Positions 1 to 9,116 of a stretch of DNA of 64,000 bases are shown one piece after another. The DNA is from Falsiruegeria litorea R37 (GTDB taxonomy: Bacteria; Pseudomonadota; Alphaproteobacteria; Rhodobacterales; Rhodobacteraceae). The stretch lies in the NCBI RefSeq assembly GCF_900172225.1, contig NZ_FWFO01000003.1, forward strand, positions 299,914 to 363,913, in the 5' to 3' direction. The position numbers were made by a program, and so were the translations under genes. The notes beneath the pieces are model-generated. The model saw only the letters and a list, made by a program, of their open reading frames with translations, ran no database searches and was not told the origin of the DNA. Within the stretch, counting starts at the first letter, position 1, and every line of letters starts with the position of its first letter.

Positions 1-1029
1 ATTGAAATGCCTGCCAACAACCGACATCTGGACACCTATCTGGCCAACCTGGCTTATTCCGATCTGTCATTCCACTGCACCGCAATTGGCCGGGGTCGTG
101 CGATGGACGGGATCAACATGATGGCCATCACGCGCGGGCAGAGCCCTGAAGAAATGCGGGATGACCCCGGCGTGATCACTATTATTTCGGTCAACTCTCC
201 GCGCCTGTTTGATGACGCCATGGGGGACGGGCTAATCGCCATGGCCGAATACGGCCAGCCGGTGACGGTGACGCCTTTTACCCTCATGGGCGCGATGACC
301 CCGGTGACCCTGCCCGCCGCTTTGGCTCAGCAGAACGCCGAAGCGTTGTTTGGCGTGGTACTGACTCAGCTGGTGCAACCCGGCACGCCGGTCATGTATG
401 GCTCGTTCACGTCAAATGTCGACATGCGCTCGGGCGCGCCCGCGTTTGGGACGCCCGAGAATGCCAAGGCCAACATCGTCGGCGGGCAACTGGCGCGGCG
501 CTATGGCATCCCCTACCGCACCTCAAACGCCAACGCTTCAAATGCCGTCGATCTGCAAGCAGCCTATGAAACGATGATGGCCACCTGGGGCGCGGTTCTG
601 GGTGGGGCAAACATCGTCTATCACGCGGCGGGCTGGTTAGAGGGTGGGCTGACTGCGTCTTACGAGAAATTCATCATGGATGTAGAGATCATCCAGAACA
701 TGATCGAATTCCTGAAACCGATGAAGTTTGACGAGGCCGAGTTGGGCTTTGACGCCATCCAATCGGTGCCGACGGGCGGGCACTTCTTCGGCGCAGAACA
801 CACGATGGAACGGTATGAGACTGCCTTCTACCGTCCAATCCTGTCGGATTGGCAAAACTACGAAAACTGGGAGGCCGCAGGCGCCAAGGACGCGGCCGAA
901 CGCGCAACGGAGGTCTGGCAACAAGCCTTGCGCGACTATCAAGAGCCCGCAATGGACCCGGCCATCCGCGAAGAGCTGGACGCCTATGTCGCCAAACGCA
1001 AGGAAGAGATTGGCGGAGGTGAACCTTAG
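1..1029 (+). CDS. MttB-family (trimethylamine methyltransferase-like) protein, 5'-truncated by window edge
   Basis: The reading frame is open from base 1 (two codons precede the first ATG at 7), so this is the C-terminal 342 or so residues of a protein that normally has about 500. The sequence (GAMTPVTLPAALAQQNAE, AYETMMATWGAVLGGAN, GHFFGAEHTMERYETAFYRP) is that of the COG5598 MttB superfamily. Members are corrinoid-dependent methyltransferases that demethylate quaternary or tertiary amines; alphaproteobacterial members lack pyrrolysine and usually act on betaines or other quaternary amines. No internal amber codon is visible, which fits a non-pyrrolysine homologue. The substrate cannot be told from this fragment. 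Its stop codon overlaps the stop of the converging thpR by 4 bases. Confidence 0.85.
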   Translation: MEMPANNRHLDTYLANLAYSDLSFHCTAIGRGRAMDGINMMAITRGQSPEEMRDDPGVITIISVNSPRLFDDAMGDGLIAMAEYGQPVTVTPFTLMGAMTPVTLPAALAQQNAEALFGVVLTQLVQPGTPVMYGSFTSNVDMRSGAPAFGTPENAKANIVGGQLARRYGIPYRTSNANASNAVDLQAAYETMMATWGAVLGGANIVYHAAGWLEGGLTASYEKFIMDVEIIQNMIEFLKPMKFDEAELGFDAIQSVPTGGHFFGAEHTMERYETAFYRPILSDWQNYENWEAAGAKDAAERATEVWQQALRDYQEPAMDPAIREELDAYVAKRKEEIGGGEP

Positions 1030-1562
1030 GTTTCGCTCAGCTCGTATTCGGCCAACAGGTGATAGGTCGGCCCTTCGGGACGCAAGATTGACTCGTAGAG
1101 GCCAAAACGGGCCACAAGACCCGCCTCGTGTGAAAATCCGGCCTCACCGCTCAGGAATGGCCCGACCGCGCTTGCGTCATGGGGCCTCAGCCTGGCCAGC
1201 GTCACATGCGGGTGAAACTTTCTCCGCTGCAACACGATGCCGACACGCCGCGTGGCCTTTGCGATGGCCCGATGCAGGGCAGTCAGCGCGTCCGAGGGTT
1301 CGACCTCGGCATGAACGGTCCGTGGGGTTTGCCCCCCAAAGCACCCGACGCCCCGTAGGTACAACTCAAAGGCCGGGGGTTTGAGCAAAGACAGTTCTTC
1401 GTGCAGCGCCTCCAACGTCTCCTCGGGCTGGTCATCCAGAAAGGTTAGCGTCACGTGCAAATTGTCAGGGTCAACAAGGCGACCGGCCCGCAGATTGCGC
1501 TGCAGGCCGGTCAGAACCGATCTTGTCTGAGGGGAGAGAGCGATGGCAAGAAAGCTGCGCAT
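1026..1562 (-). CDS. thpR: RNA 2',3'-cyclic phosphodiesterase (2H family)
   Basis: This 178-aa protein has the two HxT motifs that define the 2H phosphoesterase/LigT family: H36-V-T38-L and H119-V-T121-L, about 80 residues apart as expected. The family opens 2',3'-cyclic phosphates on RNA ends to 2'-phosphates and is a cytoplasmic RNA-processing enzyme. Length and the start (MRSFLAIALS) match full-length ThpR. It converges on the MttB-family gene with a 4-bp overlap and is separated from the racemase-like gene upstream by about 40 bp, so it may be read through from that operon. Confidence 0.9.
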   Translation of the reverse strand: MRSFLAIALSPQTRSVLTGLQRNLRAGRLVDPDNLHVTLTFLDDQPEETLEALHEELSLLKPPAFELYLRGVGCFGGQTPRTVHAEVEPSDALTALHRAIAKATRRVGIVLQRRKFHPHVTLARLRPHDASAVGPFLSGEAGFSHEAGLVARFGLYESILRPEGPTYHLLAEYELSET

Positions 1563-1605
1563 GGTGTCAGCCTAGTCCTGCCGACAAGATCGGTTCAATG
1601 GTGTT

Positions 1606-2343
1606 TCACAGGCGGTCAAAGAGCCGCCCCGGCAACCGGTCATGGCGCGGTAGATTCAACGCCTGCATCAGGCAGAAAGTCATTGCCTGGTTCGATGTCA
1701 CCACCGGTTTGCCCAACGCCGCCTCAATGCGTTCAATCGCCTCGACCGAGCGCATGTCGGTGCAGCTGAGTACGATGGCCTGAGCCTCTGGGTGATCCGC
1801 CCGACAAGCCAGGTCGAACACCTCGTCCGGGGTCAGCTCTCCCTGGCCATAATTGCCCAGCTCGCGACCAACATTCGCGCATTTGACCGTCTCGATGCCA
1901 TTCTCTGTCATGAACGCCATCGCCTGTTCGTTGACTTCGCCCAGGTAGGGTGACGAGAACCCTACTTTGGTCGCGCCAAGAGCCTTGATCCCGGCTATCA
2001 GCGACCCAGCAGCGGTGAGAGACGCCGCGCCAGAGCCTGCCTTGATCTGTCCCGCAAGGTCGGCATCGAATGACGGCCCGTGCGTCAAAGTGGCCGAGGT
2101 GCAACCATAGAGAACCACGTCAGGCCGAACGCCCGAGATCATCCGCAGGTCATGACTGATGTCGGAAGCCCCCAGCCCGGCCATCTGATCCGAGCCGGGG
2201 ATTTCATCGACGTCATAACCGCCCATACGCTGAAAATGCACTGTGGTGTTTGGTGGCCGCATCAGCTCCATATCAGGCTCTAAATTGGTGTTTGTGAAAG
2301 GCACAAGCACCCCAATCTTTGCCGCAGTTCGGGTTTCAGTCAT
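1606..2343 (-). CDS. Asp/Glu racemase / maleate cis-trans isomerase superfamily protein
   Basis: The 245-aa protein belongs to the superfamily of aspartate/glutamate racemase, maleate isomerase, hydantoin racemase and arylmalonate decarboxylase. The two catalytic-type cysteines are visible: C81 in YGCTSAT and C194 in VLSCTDMRS. The N-terminal IGVLVPFTNTNLEPD segment is typical of the maleate-isomerase branch. An upstream in-frame start at 2415 exists, but the ATG at 2343 overlaps the preceding gene's stop as ATGA and is preferred. Being last in an operon with hyuA/hyuB suggests isomerisation or racemisation of a substrate or product of that pathway. The exact reaction is not known from sequence. 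Confidence 0.8.
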   Translation of the reverse strand: MTETRTAAKIGVLVPFTNTNLEPDMELMRPPNTTVHFQRMGGYDVDEIPGSDQMAGLGASDISHDLRMISGVRPDVVLYGCTSATLTHGPSFDADLAGQIKAGSGAASLTAAGSLIAGIKALGATKVGFSSPYLGEVNEQAMAFMTENGIETVKCANVGRELGNYGQGELTPDEVFDLACRADHPEAQAIVLSCTDMRSVEAIERIEAALGKPVVTSNQAMTFCLMQALNLPRHDRLPGRLFDRL

Positions 2344-3407
2344 TTCAGCGCTCCCTTTAGAACGTCGCGTGCCCGGTCCATGACCTCGGGCGCACAAATG
2401 GTGGCGCGCAGGCAATCGGACAGGCCATAGCCCCCCATGCCGCGCATCAACAGGTTCTCGGCCCGCAACGCCTGATCTGCTGCTTGCGCCTGCTCCGGCG
2501 AGGCAAAGCGCAACAACACAAAATTTGTGTGGCTCTGGGGCAAATGCAGACCCATCGCTCGGCAGTCATCCGCAAAACGATCCCGGATTTCTGCAGTTCG
2601 GGCGACCACGTCACGCATATGCACCTGATCGCGCACCGCGGCAGCAGCCGCAGCTTGTGACGGGATCGAGACGTTGTTGGGGTTCAGAAGCTTTCGCACC
2701 TCGGCCCCAATCTTGGCCGGGAAATAGCCCCAACCGACCCGCGCGCCCGCAAGGCCATAGGCCTTGGACAGCGTTCGCATCACAACCGTATCGCCGCGTT
2801 CAACCAGCGCGAAAATCTCGGCTGGGTCATTGCCTGCGTCCGAGAACTCGGCATAGGCCTGATCCACCACCAACATCACATCCGCGGGCAGCGCATTGCG
2901 CAGGTCGATGATCTCGGCGTTGCTGATCAAGGTGCCCGTGGGATTGCCTGGGTTGCAGACAAAGACGATCCGGGTTTCAGGCGTCACCGCAGCCAGGATC
3001 TCGTCCATAGAGACCGTCAGATCAACTTCCCGCGCCTTGACGTAGTCTGCCTGCACCTGCGCGGATGCGGACGAGACAAAGGCATAACCATAATCCGTCC
3101 CCAGCACCCTGTCGCCCGGCCCGGCATAGGCGCGGATCAGACAGCCGATCAACTCCATCGACCCGGCACCGCACAAGATCAAATTGGGCTCTAACATGTA
3201 GGTTTCTGCAATAGCAGCCCTCAGATCAGGCCATTCAGGGTTTGGGTACAATGGTAGCTCCGCCATCGCCGCCTGCCCCGCCGCAATCGCCGCTGGGCTG
3301 GCCGGAAAGGTGCTTTCGTTTTGGGCCATAGAGATCGTATGGGCCCCGCCCAAATCGGCCAGAGCGTAAGCGGCCATCGCGCTCACATGTGGAACAGGTT
3401 TGATCAT
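2340..3407 (-). CDS. PLP-dependent class I/II aminotransferase, histidinol-phosphate aminotransferase-like
   Basis: The 355-aa protein has fold-type I aminotransferase landmarks: CNPGNPTGT, DQAYAEF, and the PLP-lysine motif SKAYGLAGARVGW. Overall it most resembles HisC-like enzymes (about 350-370 aa). It lies inside a hydantoinase operon, with ATGA overlaps to hyuB upstream and to the racemase-like gene downstream, not with other his genes. I therefore infer that it serves the catabolic operon or has a broad amino-acid specificity, and I do not assign histidine biosynthesis. Cytoplasmic; no signal sequence. Confidence 0.8.
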   Translation of the reverse strand: MIKPVPHVSAMAAYALADLGGAHTISMAQNESTFPASPAAIAAGQAAMAELPLYPNPEWPDLRAAIAETYMLEPNLILCGAGSMELIGCLIRAYAGPGDRVLGTDYGYAFVSSASAQVQADYVKAREVDLTVSMDEILAAVTPETRIVFVCNPGNPTGTLISNAEIIDLRNALPADVMLVVDQAYAEFSDAGNDPAEIFALVERGDTVVMRTLSKAYGLAGARVGWGYFPAKIGAEVRKLLNPNNVSIPSQAAAAAAVRDQVHMRDVVARTAEIRDRFADDCRAMGLHLPQSHTNFVLLRFASPEQAQAADQALRAENLLMRGMGGYGLSDCLRATICAPEVMDRARDVLKGALK

Positions 3408-5053
3408 GATGCACCCCCATAGACCTTGGCACCCTCTTCGCTCACCAACCCGCGTTTAAGGTCCAGCGCCAGCGCGTCGGGATCGCGTTCGGAGACATCG
3501 CCAAACCCGCCACCTCCGGGGGTTTCAAAGATCAGGTAATCGTCACCTTCGACCCGCAGCTCTCCCTTCCCCGGAATGTCGCTGTCGCCCTCGCGGAACC
3601 GAATACGCCCAGGCGCACCGGGCCGTCCGCCCATGCGACCCAGGGCCGGGAACTTGAGCCGTTCAACCGACAGGAACACGATGAACGGTGCGCCGTTAGA
3701 TGACGTCATCTCGATCCGCTGTCCCAGGCCGCCACGATACTTGCCTGCCCCGCCAGAGTCTGGCCGCAACTCGCGTCGCCACATGATGACTGGCGCAACC
3801 GCTTCGGTGATCTCAACCTGCGATCCAAAGACGCCGGATGGATAGGCCGTCGCCGACAGGCCATCCGCATGGGGCCGCGCGCCCGTGCCTCCGTTGTGGA
3901 CCGGCTCGATGGCGAACTCGCGCCCACCGTTGGCTGCCACCTCAGGCGCATGGCGCATGGGCAGGTCGAACATACACGACGCGCCCTCGGCGGGCACCTG
4001 ATCCGGCAAAGCCTGATGCAGGCAGCCCAACACCAGGTCCGGCGTCACCTGCCCCAGCGTGTGGCGCATTGCGACCGGCACCGGGCGTTGCGCGTTCAGG
4101 ATGCACCCCTTTGGTCCGTCCACCGTGAACGGCTCTAGCGAACCTGCGTTGTTGGGAATATCCGGCCCGACGATGCAGCGCAGGGCAAAGACGGTGTACG
4201 CGGTGGCATAGTTCAGCGGCACGTTGATACCCTTGGACGAACAGCCCGAGGTGCCGGTGAAATCCACGTGAAGCCCTGATTTAGAGACGGTTAGCGTAGC
4301 GTGCAGCTCCAGCTCGGTCTCGTAGCCATCCATCCGCAAGGCGTTTTTGTAGACGCCTTCGGGCACTTCGGCGATTGCCTCCAGCGTGCCGCGGCGCGAG
4401 GTGTCGATGATGTAGCTACCAAGCTCGTCCAGATCGTCGATCCCGAACTCCTCCATCATCGAAACCAACCGGTTCACCCCAGCCTCGCAACAGGCGACCA
4501 GCGCATAAATGTCACCTTCGTTGGCGATGGGCTCGCGCGAACTGGCGCGGACAATGTCCATCAGCAGCGCGTTCAACTCGCCTTGATCGACCAGCTTGCA
4601 GGGCGGGATCAACAGCCCCTCATCAAAGATGTCAGACCCTTCGGGGCCCATACCAAGCCCCCCCAGATCGACCAAGTGAGACGTGCACGAGGTAAAGCCC
4701 ACAACCTGACCATCCTTGAACGCAGGCATCATCAGCAGGAAATCGTTCAAATGCCCCGACGCCAGCCAGGGATCGTTGGTCATGTAGATGTCACCGGGCT
4801 TCATGTCTTGAACCGGGAACCGATCGCGCAGATGCAGCACCGCCTCGGCCATGGTGTTGATATGCCCCGGCGTGCCGGTCACAGCCTGCGCCAGCATCCG
4901 GCCCTGCGCGTCGAATATCCCGGCGGAAATGTCGCCGCATTCGCGCACAATCGGGCTGAACGCGGCGCGGATCAGGGTTTGGCCCTGTTCTTCGACCACG
5001 GCCAGCAGGCGGTTCCACATCACTTGTAAACGGGCAGCAGAGGTCTGGGTCAT
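3404..5053 (-). CDS. hyuB: Hydantoinase B / oxoprolinase B-subunit family protein
   Basis: At 549 aa this is a full-length HyuB (N-methylhydantoinase B / 5-oxoprolinase beta) homologue. Typical stretches are the GDIYMTNDPW segment near residue 100, DFTGTSGCSSKGINVPLNY in the middle, and the glycine-rich C-terminal part. With HyuA the family catalyses ATP-dependent opening of cyclic amides (hydantoins, 5-oxoproline) or carboxylation of ketones; the two subunits work as a complex. The start codon overlaps the hyuA stop as ATGA, consistent with translational coupling. The substrate is not predictable from sequence. Confidence 0.9.
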   Translation of the reverse strand: MTQTSAARLQVMWNRLLAVVEEQGQTLIRAAFSPIVRECGDISAGIFDAQGRMLAQAVTGTPGHINTMAEAVLHLRDRFPVQDMKPGDIYMTNDPWLASGHLNDFLLMMPAFKDGQVVGFTSCTSHLVDLGGLGMGPEGSDIFDEGLLIPPCKLVDQGELNALLMDIVRASSREPIANEGDIYALVACCEAGVNRLVSMMEEFGIDDLDELGSYIIDTSRRGTLEAIAEVPEGVYKNALRMDGYETELELHATLTVSKSGLHVDFTGTSGCSSKGINVPLNYATAYTVFALRCIVGPDIPNNAGSLEPFTVDGPKGCILNAQRPVPVAMRHTLGQVTPDLVLGCLHQALPDQVPAEGASCMFDLPMRHAPEVAANGGREFAIEPVHNGGTGARPHADGLSATAYPSGVFGSQVEITEAVAPVIMWRRELRPDSGGAGKYRGGLGQRIEMTSSNGAPFIVFLSVERLKFPALGRMGGRPGAPGRIRFREGDSDIPGKGELRVEGDDYLIFETPGGGGFGDVSERDPDALALDLKRGLVSEEGAKVYGGAS

Positions 5054-7191
5054 GCCGCACCTCCTTTCTGGTCAGCTTTAGATTCCCCTACCGCTTCGCT
5101 ACTTGCGGGGTTTTTGATCAAGACAAGGTTGCCGATGGCATCCACATGGGCCGAGAAGTCAGCCGATACGAGTGTGGTGGTCTGCGGTTCGGTGATGAGC
5201 GCAGGGCCAGCGATGCGCTGCCCGGGCGACAGGCTATTCCGAGGCACGAAACCGGCCTGCTTCATCGTACCCTCTACATCACACAGGATCAGGCGGGTTT
5301 CGCCCGGTTCCACAGTGCGCAAATCCGGCATCAGAAGCGTCGGCGGAACTGCCTCATCCGGGGTCGCCACCTGCACCGCCCAATTGAGGATTTCGATCTG
5401 CATTCCCGGCACCGGGCGCGAGAACTGTTTGCGGTACTCTTCTTCAAATGCCCTTGTTAGAGGCTGAAGATCGCCTTTCTCAAGCGCACGATCCGGCAAG
5501 GCAATCTCGATTTCGTGCCCTTGACCATTGTACCGCATAAAGGCGCTGCGGCGCGTTTCCGTGTTGCGGTCTCCGGCACCTTGGGCAACCACTGCCTTAG
5601 CCTCGGCGATCATCTCGTCAAACAGGGCATTCACACCGACCAAGTCCAAAGTATTGAGCAACGAGTAGCGTGAGCGCACGATTTCAAAACTAACCGGCGC
5701 AAACAGGAAACCAACAGCCGATCCAACACCCGGATTGGGCGGGATCACAATGCGGCTGACCCCGGCAGAACGCGCGACGCGGGTGGCGTGCAGCGGGCCG
5801 TTGCCACCGAAGGCAATCATGGTGCGTGGGCCAAGGTCCTTGCCCGATTCCACGGCATGCATGCGTCCGGCGCTGGCCATGCTTTCATCCACGATGCGGC
5901 TGACGCCATCCGCCGCCCCCATGGCGTCGGTGTCCAATTTGGTCCCAATCACCTTTGTTAGAGCCGCTTTTGATGCCTCTGGGTCGATGCTGATGTGCCC
6001 TTCGGCAAAGGTGTCGGGCACGATGTAGCCAAGCGTGATGTCGCTGTCGGTCACGGTGGGTTCACTCCCGCCCCGACCAAAGGCCACCGGTCCGGGTTCT
6101 GATCCTGCAGACTTTGGCCCCACAGTCAGACGGCCCAAACGATCGACCCCCGCGATGGAGCCTCCACCCGCACCGATCTCGATCATCTCGATCACCGGAA
6201 TGCGCACCGGCATGCCCGAGCCTTTGATGAATCGCGCCGCGCGGGCAATTTCAAATTGGCGAGAGGTCTGGGGGCGGGCGTTGTCGATCAGACAAAGCTT
6301 GGCCGTGGTGCCGCCCACATCAAACGACAACACCTGATCAATCCCGGCGCGGGCCGCGATCCGTGCGGCCAGGATCGCACCGCCAGCAGGCCCGCTTTCA
6401 ACCAGGCGGATCGGAAAACGCGCAGCAGTTTCAACCGTGCACATGCCACCCCCTGCGGTCATCATCAGGATCGGACAGGTCACGCCTTCGGCCGCAAACT
6501 GCTCCACAAACCGATTGAGATAGCTTTCCATCAGCGGCTGAATGTAAGCGTTGGCAACAGTGGTGCAGAGCCGGTCGAATTCGCGGGCCTCGGGGCTCAC
6601 ATCAGACGAAATCGACACTGTCAAGTTCGGGCGCTGCGAGGTCAGAACATCACGCAACCGGCGTTCATGCGTGGGGTTGGCGTAAGAATGCATCAGGCAG
6701 ATTGCGACAGCCTCGGCCCCGCTGGCATCGATGTCATCCAGCAGCGCGTTGATTGCCGTATCCTGCATCTGGATCAGCACCGCGCCGTCGGCTGACATGC
6801 GTTCACGCACGGTCAGGGCACGTTCGCGGGGCACCAGCAGATCGGGCTTTTCCAGGTTGATGTCATACTGTGAATACCGCCGCTCATAGGCGATCTCCAG
6901 AATATCCCTGAAGCCCTCGGTGGTAACGGTTGCAACCGTGGCTCCGCGCCGTTCAATCAGCGCGTTGGTGGCCAGAGTGGTCCCATGGATAAAGCCGGTT
7001 AACTGATCCAAGGAGCGCCCTGATTGGACCATCACCCGCGCGGCACCTTCCATCGCGCCGTCTGCCGGGTTTCCGTGGGTGGTAAGGGTTTTGGTCGAGG
7101 ACAGGATCGTATCCTCGCCCTCCACCAGAACCGTGTCGGTAAATGTGCCGCCAATATCAATGGCAAGGCGCAGCATGTCTGTTGCTGTCAT
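5050..7191 (-). CDS. hyuA: Hydantoinase A / oxoprolinase A-subunit family protein
   Basis: The 713-aa protein is the ATP-binding partner of HyuB. The N-terminal phosphate-1 motif DIGGTFTD (residues 12-19) and a later DVGGTTAK are the ASKHA-fold nucleotide-binding signatures. The segment EIGAGGGSIAGVD is typical of the family. An upstream in-frame ATG at 7224 exists, but the ATG at 7191 has a GGAAG ribosome-binding site 5 nt upstream and starts directly before the conserved fold, so I prefer it. It is followed by hyuB with an ATGA overlap. A 177-bp gap to the upstream CoA ligase gene may carry its own promoter. Confidence 0.9.
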   Translation of the reverse strand: MTATDMLRLAIDIGGTFTDTVLVEGEDTILSSTKTLTTHGNPADGAMEGAARVMVQSGRSLDQLTGFIHGTTLATNALIERRGATVATVTTEGFRDILEIAYERRYSQYDINLEKPDLLVPRERALTVRERMSADGAVLIQMQDTAINALLDDIDASGAEAVAICLMHSYANPTHERRLRDVLTSQRPNLTVSISSDVSPEAREFDRLCTTVANAYIQPLMESYLNRFVEQFAAEGVTCPILMMTAGGGMCTVETAARFPIRLVESGPAGGAILAARIAARAGIDQVLSFDVGGTTAKLCLIDNARPQTSRQFEIARAARFIKGSGMPVRIPVIEMIEIGAGGGSIAGVDRLGRLTVGPKSAGSEPGPVAFGRGGSEPTVTDSDITLGYIVPDTFAEGHISIDPEASKAALTKVIGTKLDTDAMGAADGVSRIVDESMASAGRMHAVESGKDLGPRTMIAFGGNGPLHATRVARSAGVSRIVIPPNPGVGSAVGFLFAPVSFEIVRSRYSLLNTLDLVGVNALFDEMIAEAKAVVAQGAGDRNTETRRSAFMRYNGQGHEIEIALPDRALEKGDLQPLTRAFEEEYRKQFSRPVPGMQIEILNWAVQVATPDEAVPPTLLMPDLRTVEPGETRLILCDVEGTMKQAGFVPRNSLSPGQRIAGPALITEPQTTTLVSADFSAHVDAIGNLVLIKNPASSEAVGESKADQKGGAA

Positions 7192-7368
7192 GAAGTCTTC
7201 CAAAAAGCAGGGATGGGGTCGCAAACGGGATGTAGGCCCCGTCAGTGCGGCACCAGGTTCGCGCCTGTTGCGCGACGATCCATGCGTTTTGGAATGATCC
7301 CTGTCATGAGGATATCATGGCGTCGTTATGGTCCAAGTCTTTGCTGAAAACGACATGCGCCGAAGAAA

Positions 7369-8916
7369 TCAGGACTGGTCCCAAAAGGGCGCGCGCAACT
7401 CGCGTTTCAGGATCTTGCCGATCGAGCTGCGCGGCAAGTCATCGCGCAGCTCGACCCGTGACAACCGCTGCGTCTTGCCAAGGCGCGCGTTGGCCCAGTC
7501 CATGATTTCCGCTCCCGTTGCCTGCCCCTTAGGTCTTCGCACCACCAGTCCCAATGGCGTCTCGCCCCAGGCCTCGGACGGGATCGCGATCACGGCCACG
7601 TCCGCCACATCCGGATGATCGCGCAGCACCCGCTCCAGATCGGCGGCGTAGATGTTGAACCCACCTGACAAGATCATGTCCTTTTTCCGATCCATCAGCG
7701 TCAGGAAGCCGTCTGCATCAAACCGGCCCATGTCGCCGGTGCGGATGAAATCCTCGCCTTCGGGACTGCACCACGTAGCCTCTTGTGTCTTGGCGTCGGC
7801 GTTCAAATAACCCTGCATCATGGCACCCGCGCGCCCGACAACTTCGCCGAACTCTCCGGGAGGGAGTTCAATCCCATCCTCGTCGATGATCCGCGCATCG
7901 CAGCCCTGAACAGGACGCCCCACGGTATCCAGCTTGTCGGGAAAGCTGACGCAATCCAGCACGGTGCTGATCCCACCTTCGGTCATGCCGTAAAGTTCAA
8001 ACAGTTTGCCGGGCCAGCGGTCCAGAATGTCCCGGATCAATGGTCCCGGTAGCGGGGCCGAGGTCGAGAGTTTTGTGCGGTAGCTCGACAGGTCATGGTC
8101 ATCAAACGACGGCTCGCGCATCAGGCGCATGTATTGCACCGGCACCAGTATGGCGTGGGTGATCGCGTGCTGTTGCGACAACTCCAGAAACCGCACGGTG
8201 TCGAATTTCGCCATGCTCACCACCGTTCCACCGCGCGCCAGAACGGGCAGCACCGCGACCTGAGTTGTGTTGGAATAAAGCGGTGTCGACATCAAAAGGC
8301 GCGCGTCCTGATCCAGCCCAAACACTGGCATCCGCATCAACTGACGTCCGCGAAACAGGTGATCATGAATAATCCCCTTGGGCGTGCCGGTTGTGCCTGA
8401 GCTGTAGATCAGATCGAACATGCTGTCGGACGGGACAGAGACGGGATGCTCCAAGGGTTCACCCTCCGCCCAATCGAACAGATCGCGCTCCAGCACCGCG
8501 TCGGAAAAACCAAGTGTCGCCGCCATTTCGCTGTGCCGATCCGAGGCAAACCGTAGCCGTGCACCGCAATCAGTCAGCATCTTGGTCAACACGTCCACTG
8601 TGGCGCTGGTGGGCAACGGCACCATCGCGCCACCGGCCAGGATCACCCCTGCATAGAAGGCGAGATAAGCTGCCGAGTTGTCCGCCAAGGCCGCAACAGG
8701 TGTGCCGGGGCCGACACCATCGGCCCGCAACCTTGCCGCCACACAGCGCGCGTGACGATCGAAGCTGCGCCATGTCAGGGACACCGCCTCATCCACAACC
8801 GCGATCTGATCCGGGCGCTCCTCTGCATGCCGGACAAAGGCGGTTCCGAAATCCAGAAACGCAATGTCTTCGGACTGTGGCGCGGTGATGCAGATAGGCG
8901 AATGGGACAAGGTCAA
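7369..8916 (-). CDS. Acyl-CoA synthetase (AMP-forming), class I adenylate-forming enzyme
   Basis: The 515-aa protein shows the ordered motifs of AMP-dependent acid-CoA ligases: YSSGTTGTPKG (phosphate-binding A3), YGMTEGG (A5), RTGDMG (A7), DRKKDMILSGG (A8), and the catalytic C-terminal lysine in SIGKILKREL. It activates a carboxylic acid to the acyl-CoA via an acyl-adenylate. It is probably the first gene of the hyuAB-aminotransferase-racemase operon, so it may activate the acid released by that pathway. The only start available at the full-length N-terminus is TTG at 8916, with a weak ribosome-binding site; the true start is somewhat uncertain. Confidence 0.85.
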   Translation of the reverse strand: MTLSHSPICITAPQSEDIAFLDFGTAFVRHAEERPDQIAVVDEAVSLTWRSFDRHARCVAARLRADGVGPGTPVAALADNSAAYLAFYAGVILAGGAMVPLPTSATVDVLTKMLTDCGARLRFASDRHSEMAATLGFSDAVLERDLFDWAEGEPLEHPVSVPSDSMFDLIYSSGTTGTPKGIIHDHLFRGRQLMRMPVFGLDQDARLLMSTPLYSNTTQVAVLPVLARGGTVVSMAKFDTVRFLELSQQHAITHAILVPVQYMRLMREPSFDDHDLSSYRTKLSTSAPLPGPLIRDILDRWPGKLFELYGMTEGGISTVLDCVSFPDKLDTVGRPVQGCDARIIDEDGIELPPGEFGEVVGRAGAMMQGYLNADAKTQEATWCSPEGEDFIRTGDMGRFDADGFLTLMDRKKDMILSGGFNIYAADLERVLRDHPDVADVAVIAIPSEAWGETPLGLVVRRPKGQATGAEIMDWANARLGKTQRLSRVELRDDLPRSSIGKILKRELRAPFWDQS

Positions 8917-9116
8917 CTCTCGGCTCGGCTACGGATACTCTCGCAACCCTTGCCGAAACGCGCCCTTGCTTCAACTGTTGATACACAAACAGACCCCGCG
9001 ACGGAACGTCGGCCAAGACCTGCCGGTCCCACGATCTGACGCCGGGTTAAAGTGGACATTCCCGCCCCATGCAGGGCTTCATGACGCCAGACAACGACAA
9101 CAGGGGGGAGAGACCT
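8917..9116. promoter_or_regulatory. Divergent intergenic region between the hyu operon and the GMC/CoA-ligase operon
   Basis: This 200-bp gap lies between the outward-facing TTG start at 8916 and the ATG at 9117, so it must hold the promoters for both operons unless either starts farther upstream. A strong purine-rich ribosome-binding site (GGGGGGAGAG, 9103-9112) precedes the GMC gene. I see no convincing -35/-10 pair or operator palindrome by eye. Confidence 0.5.

Noticed and set aside
2340..3407. Naming the aminotransferase hisC
   Set aside because: The fold fits, but the gene sits within a hydantoinase operon and away from other his genes, so histidine biosynthesis is not supported.
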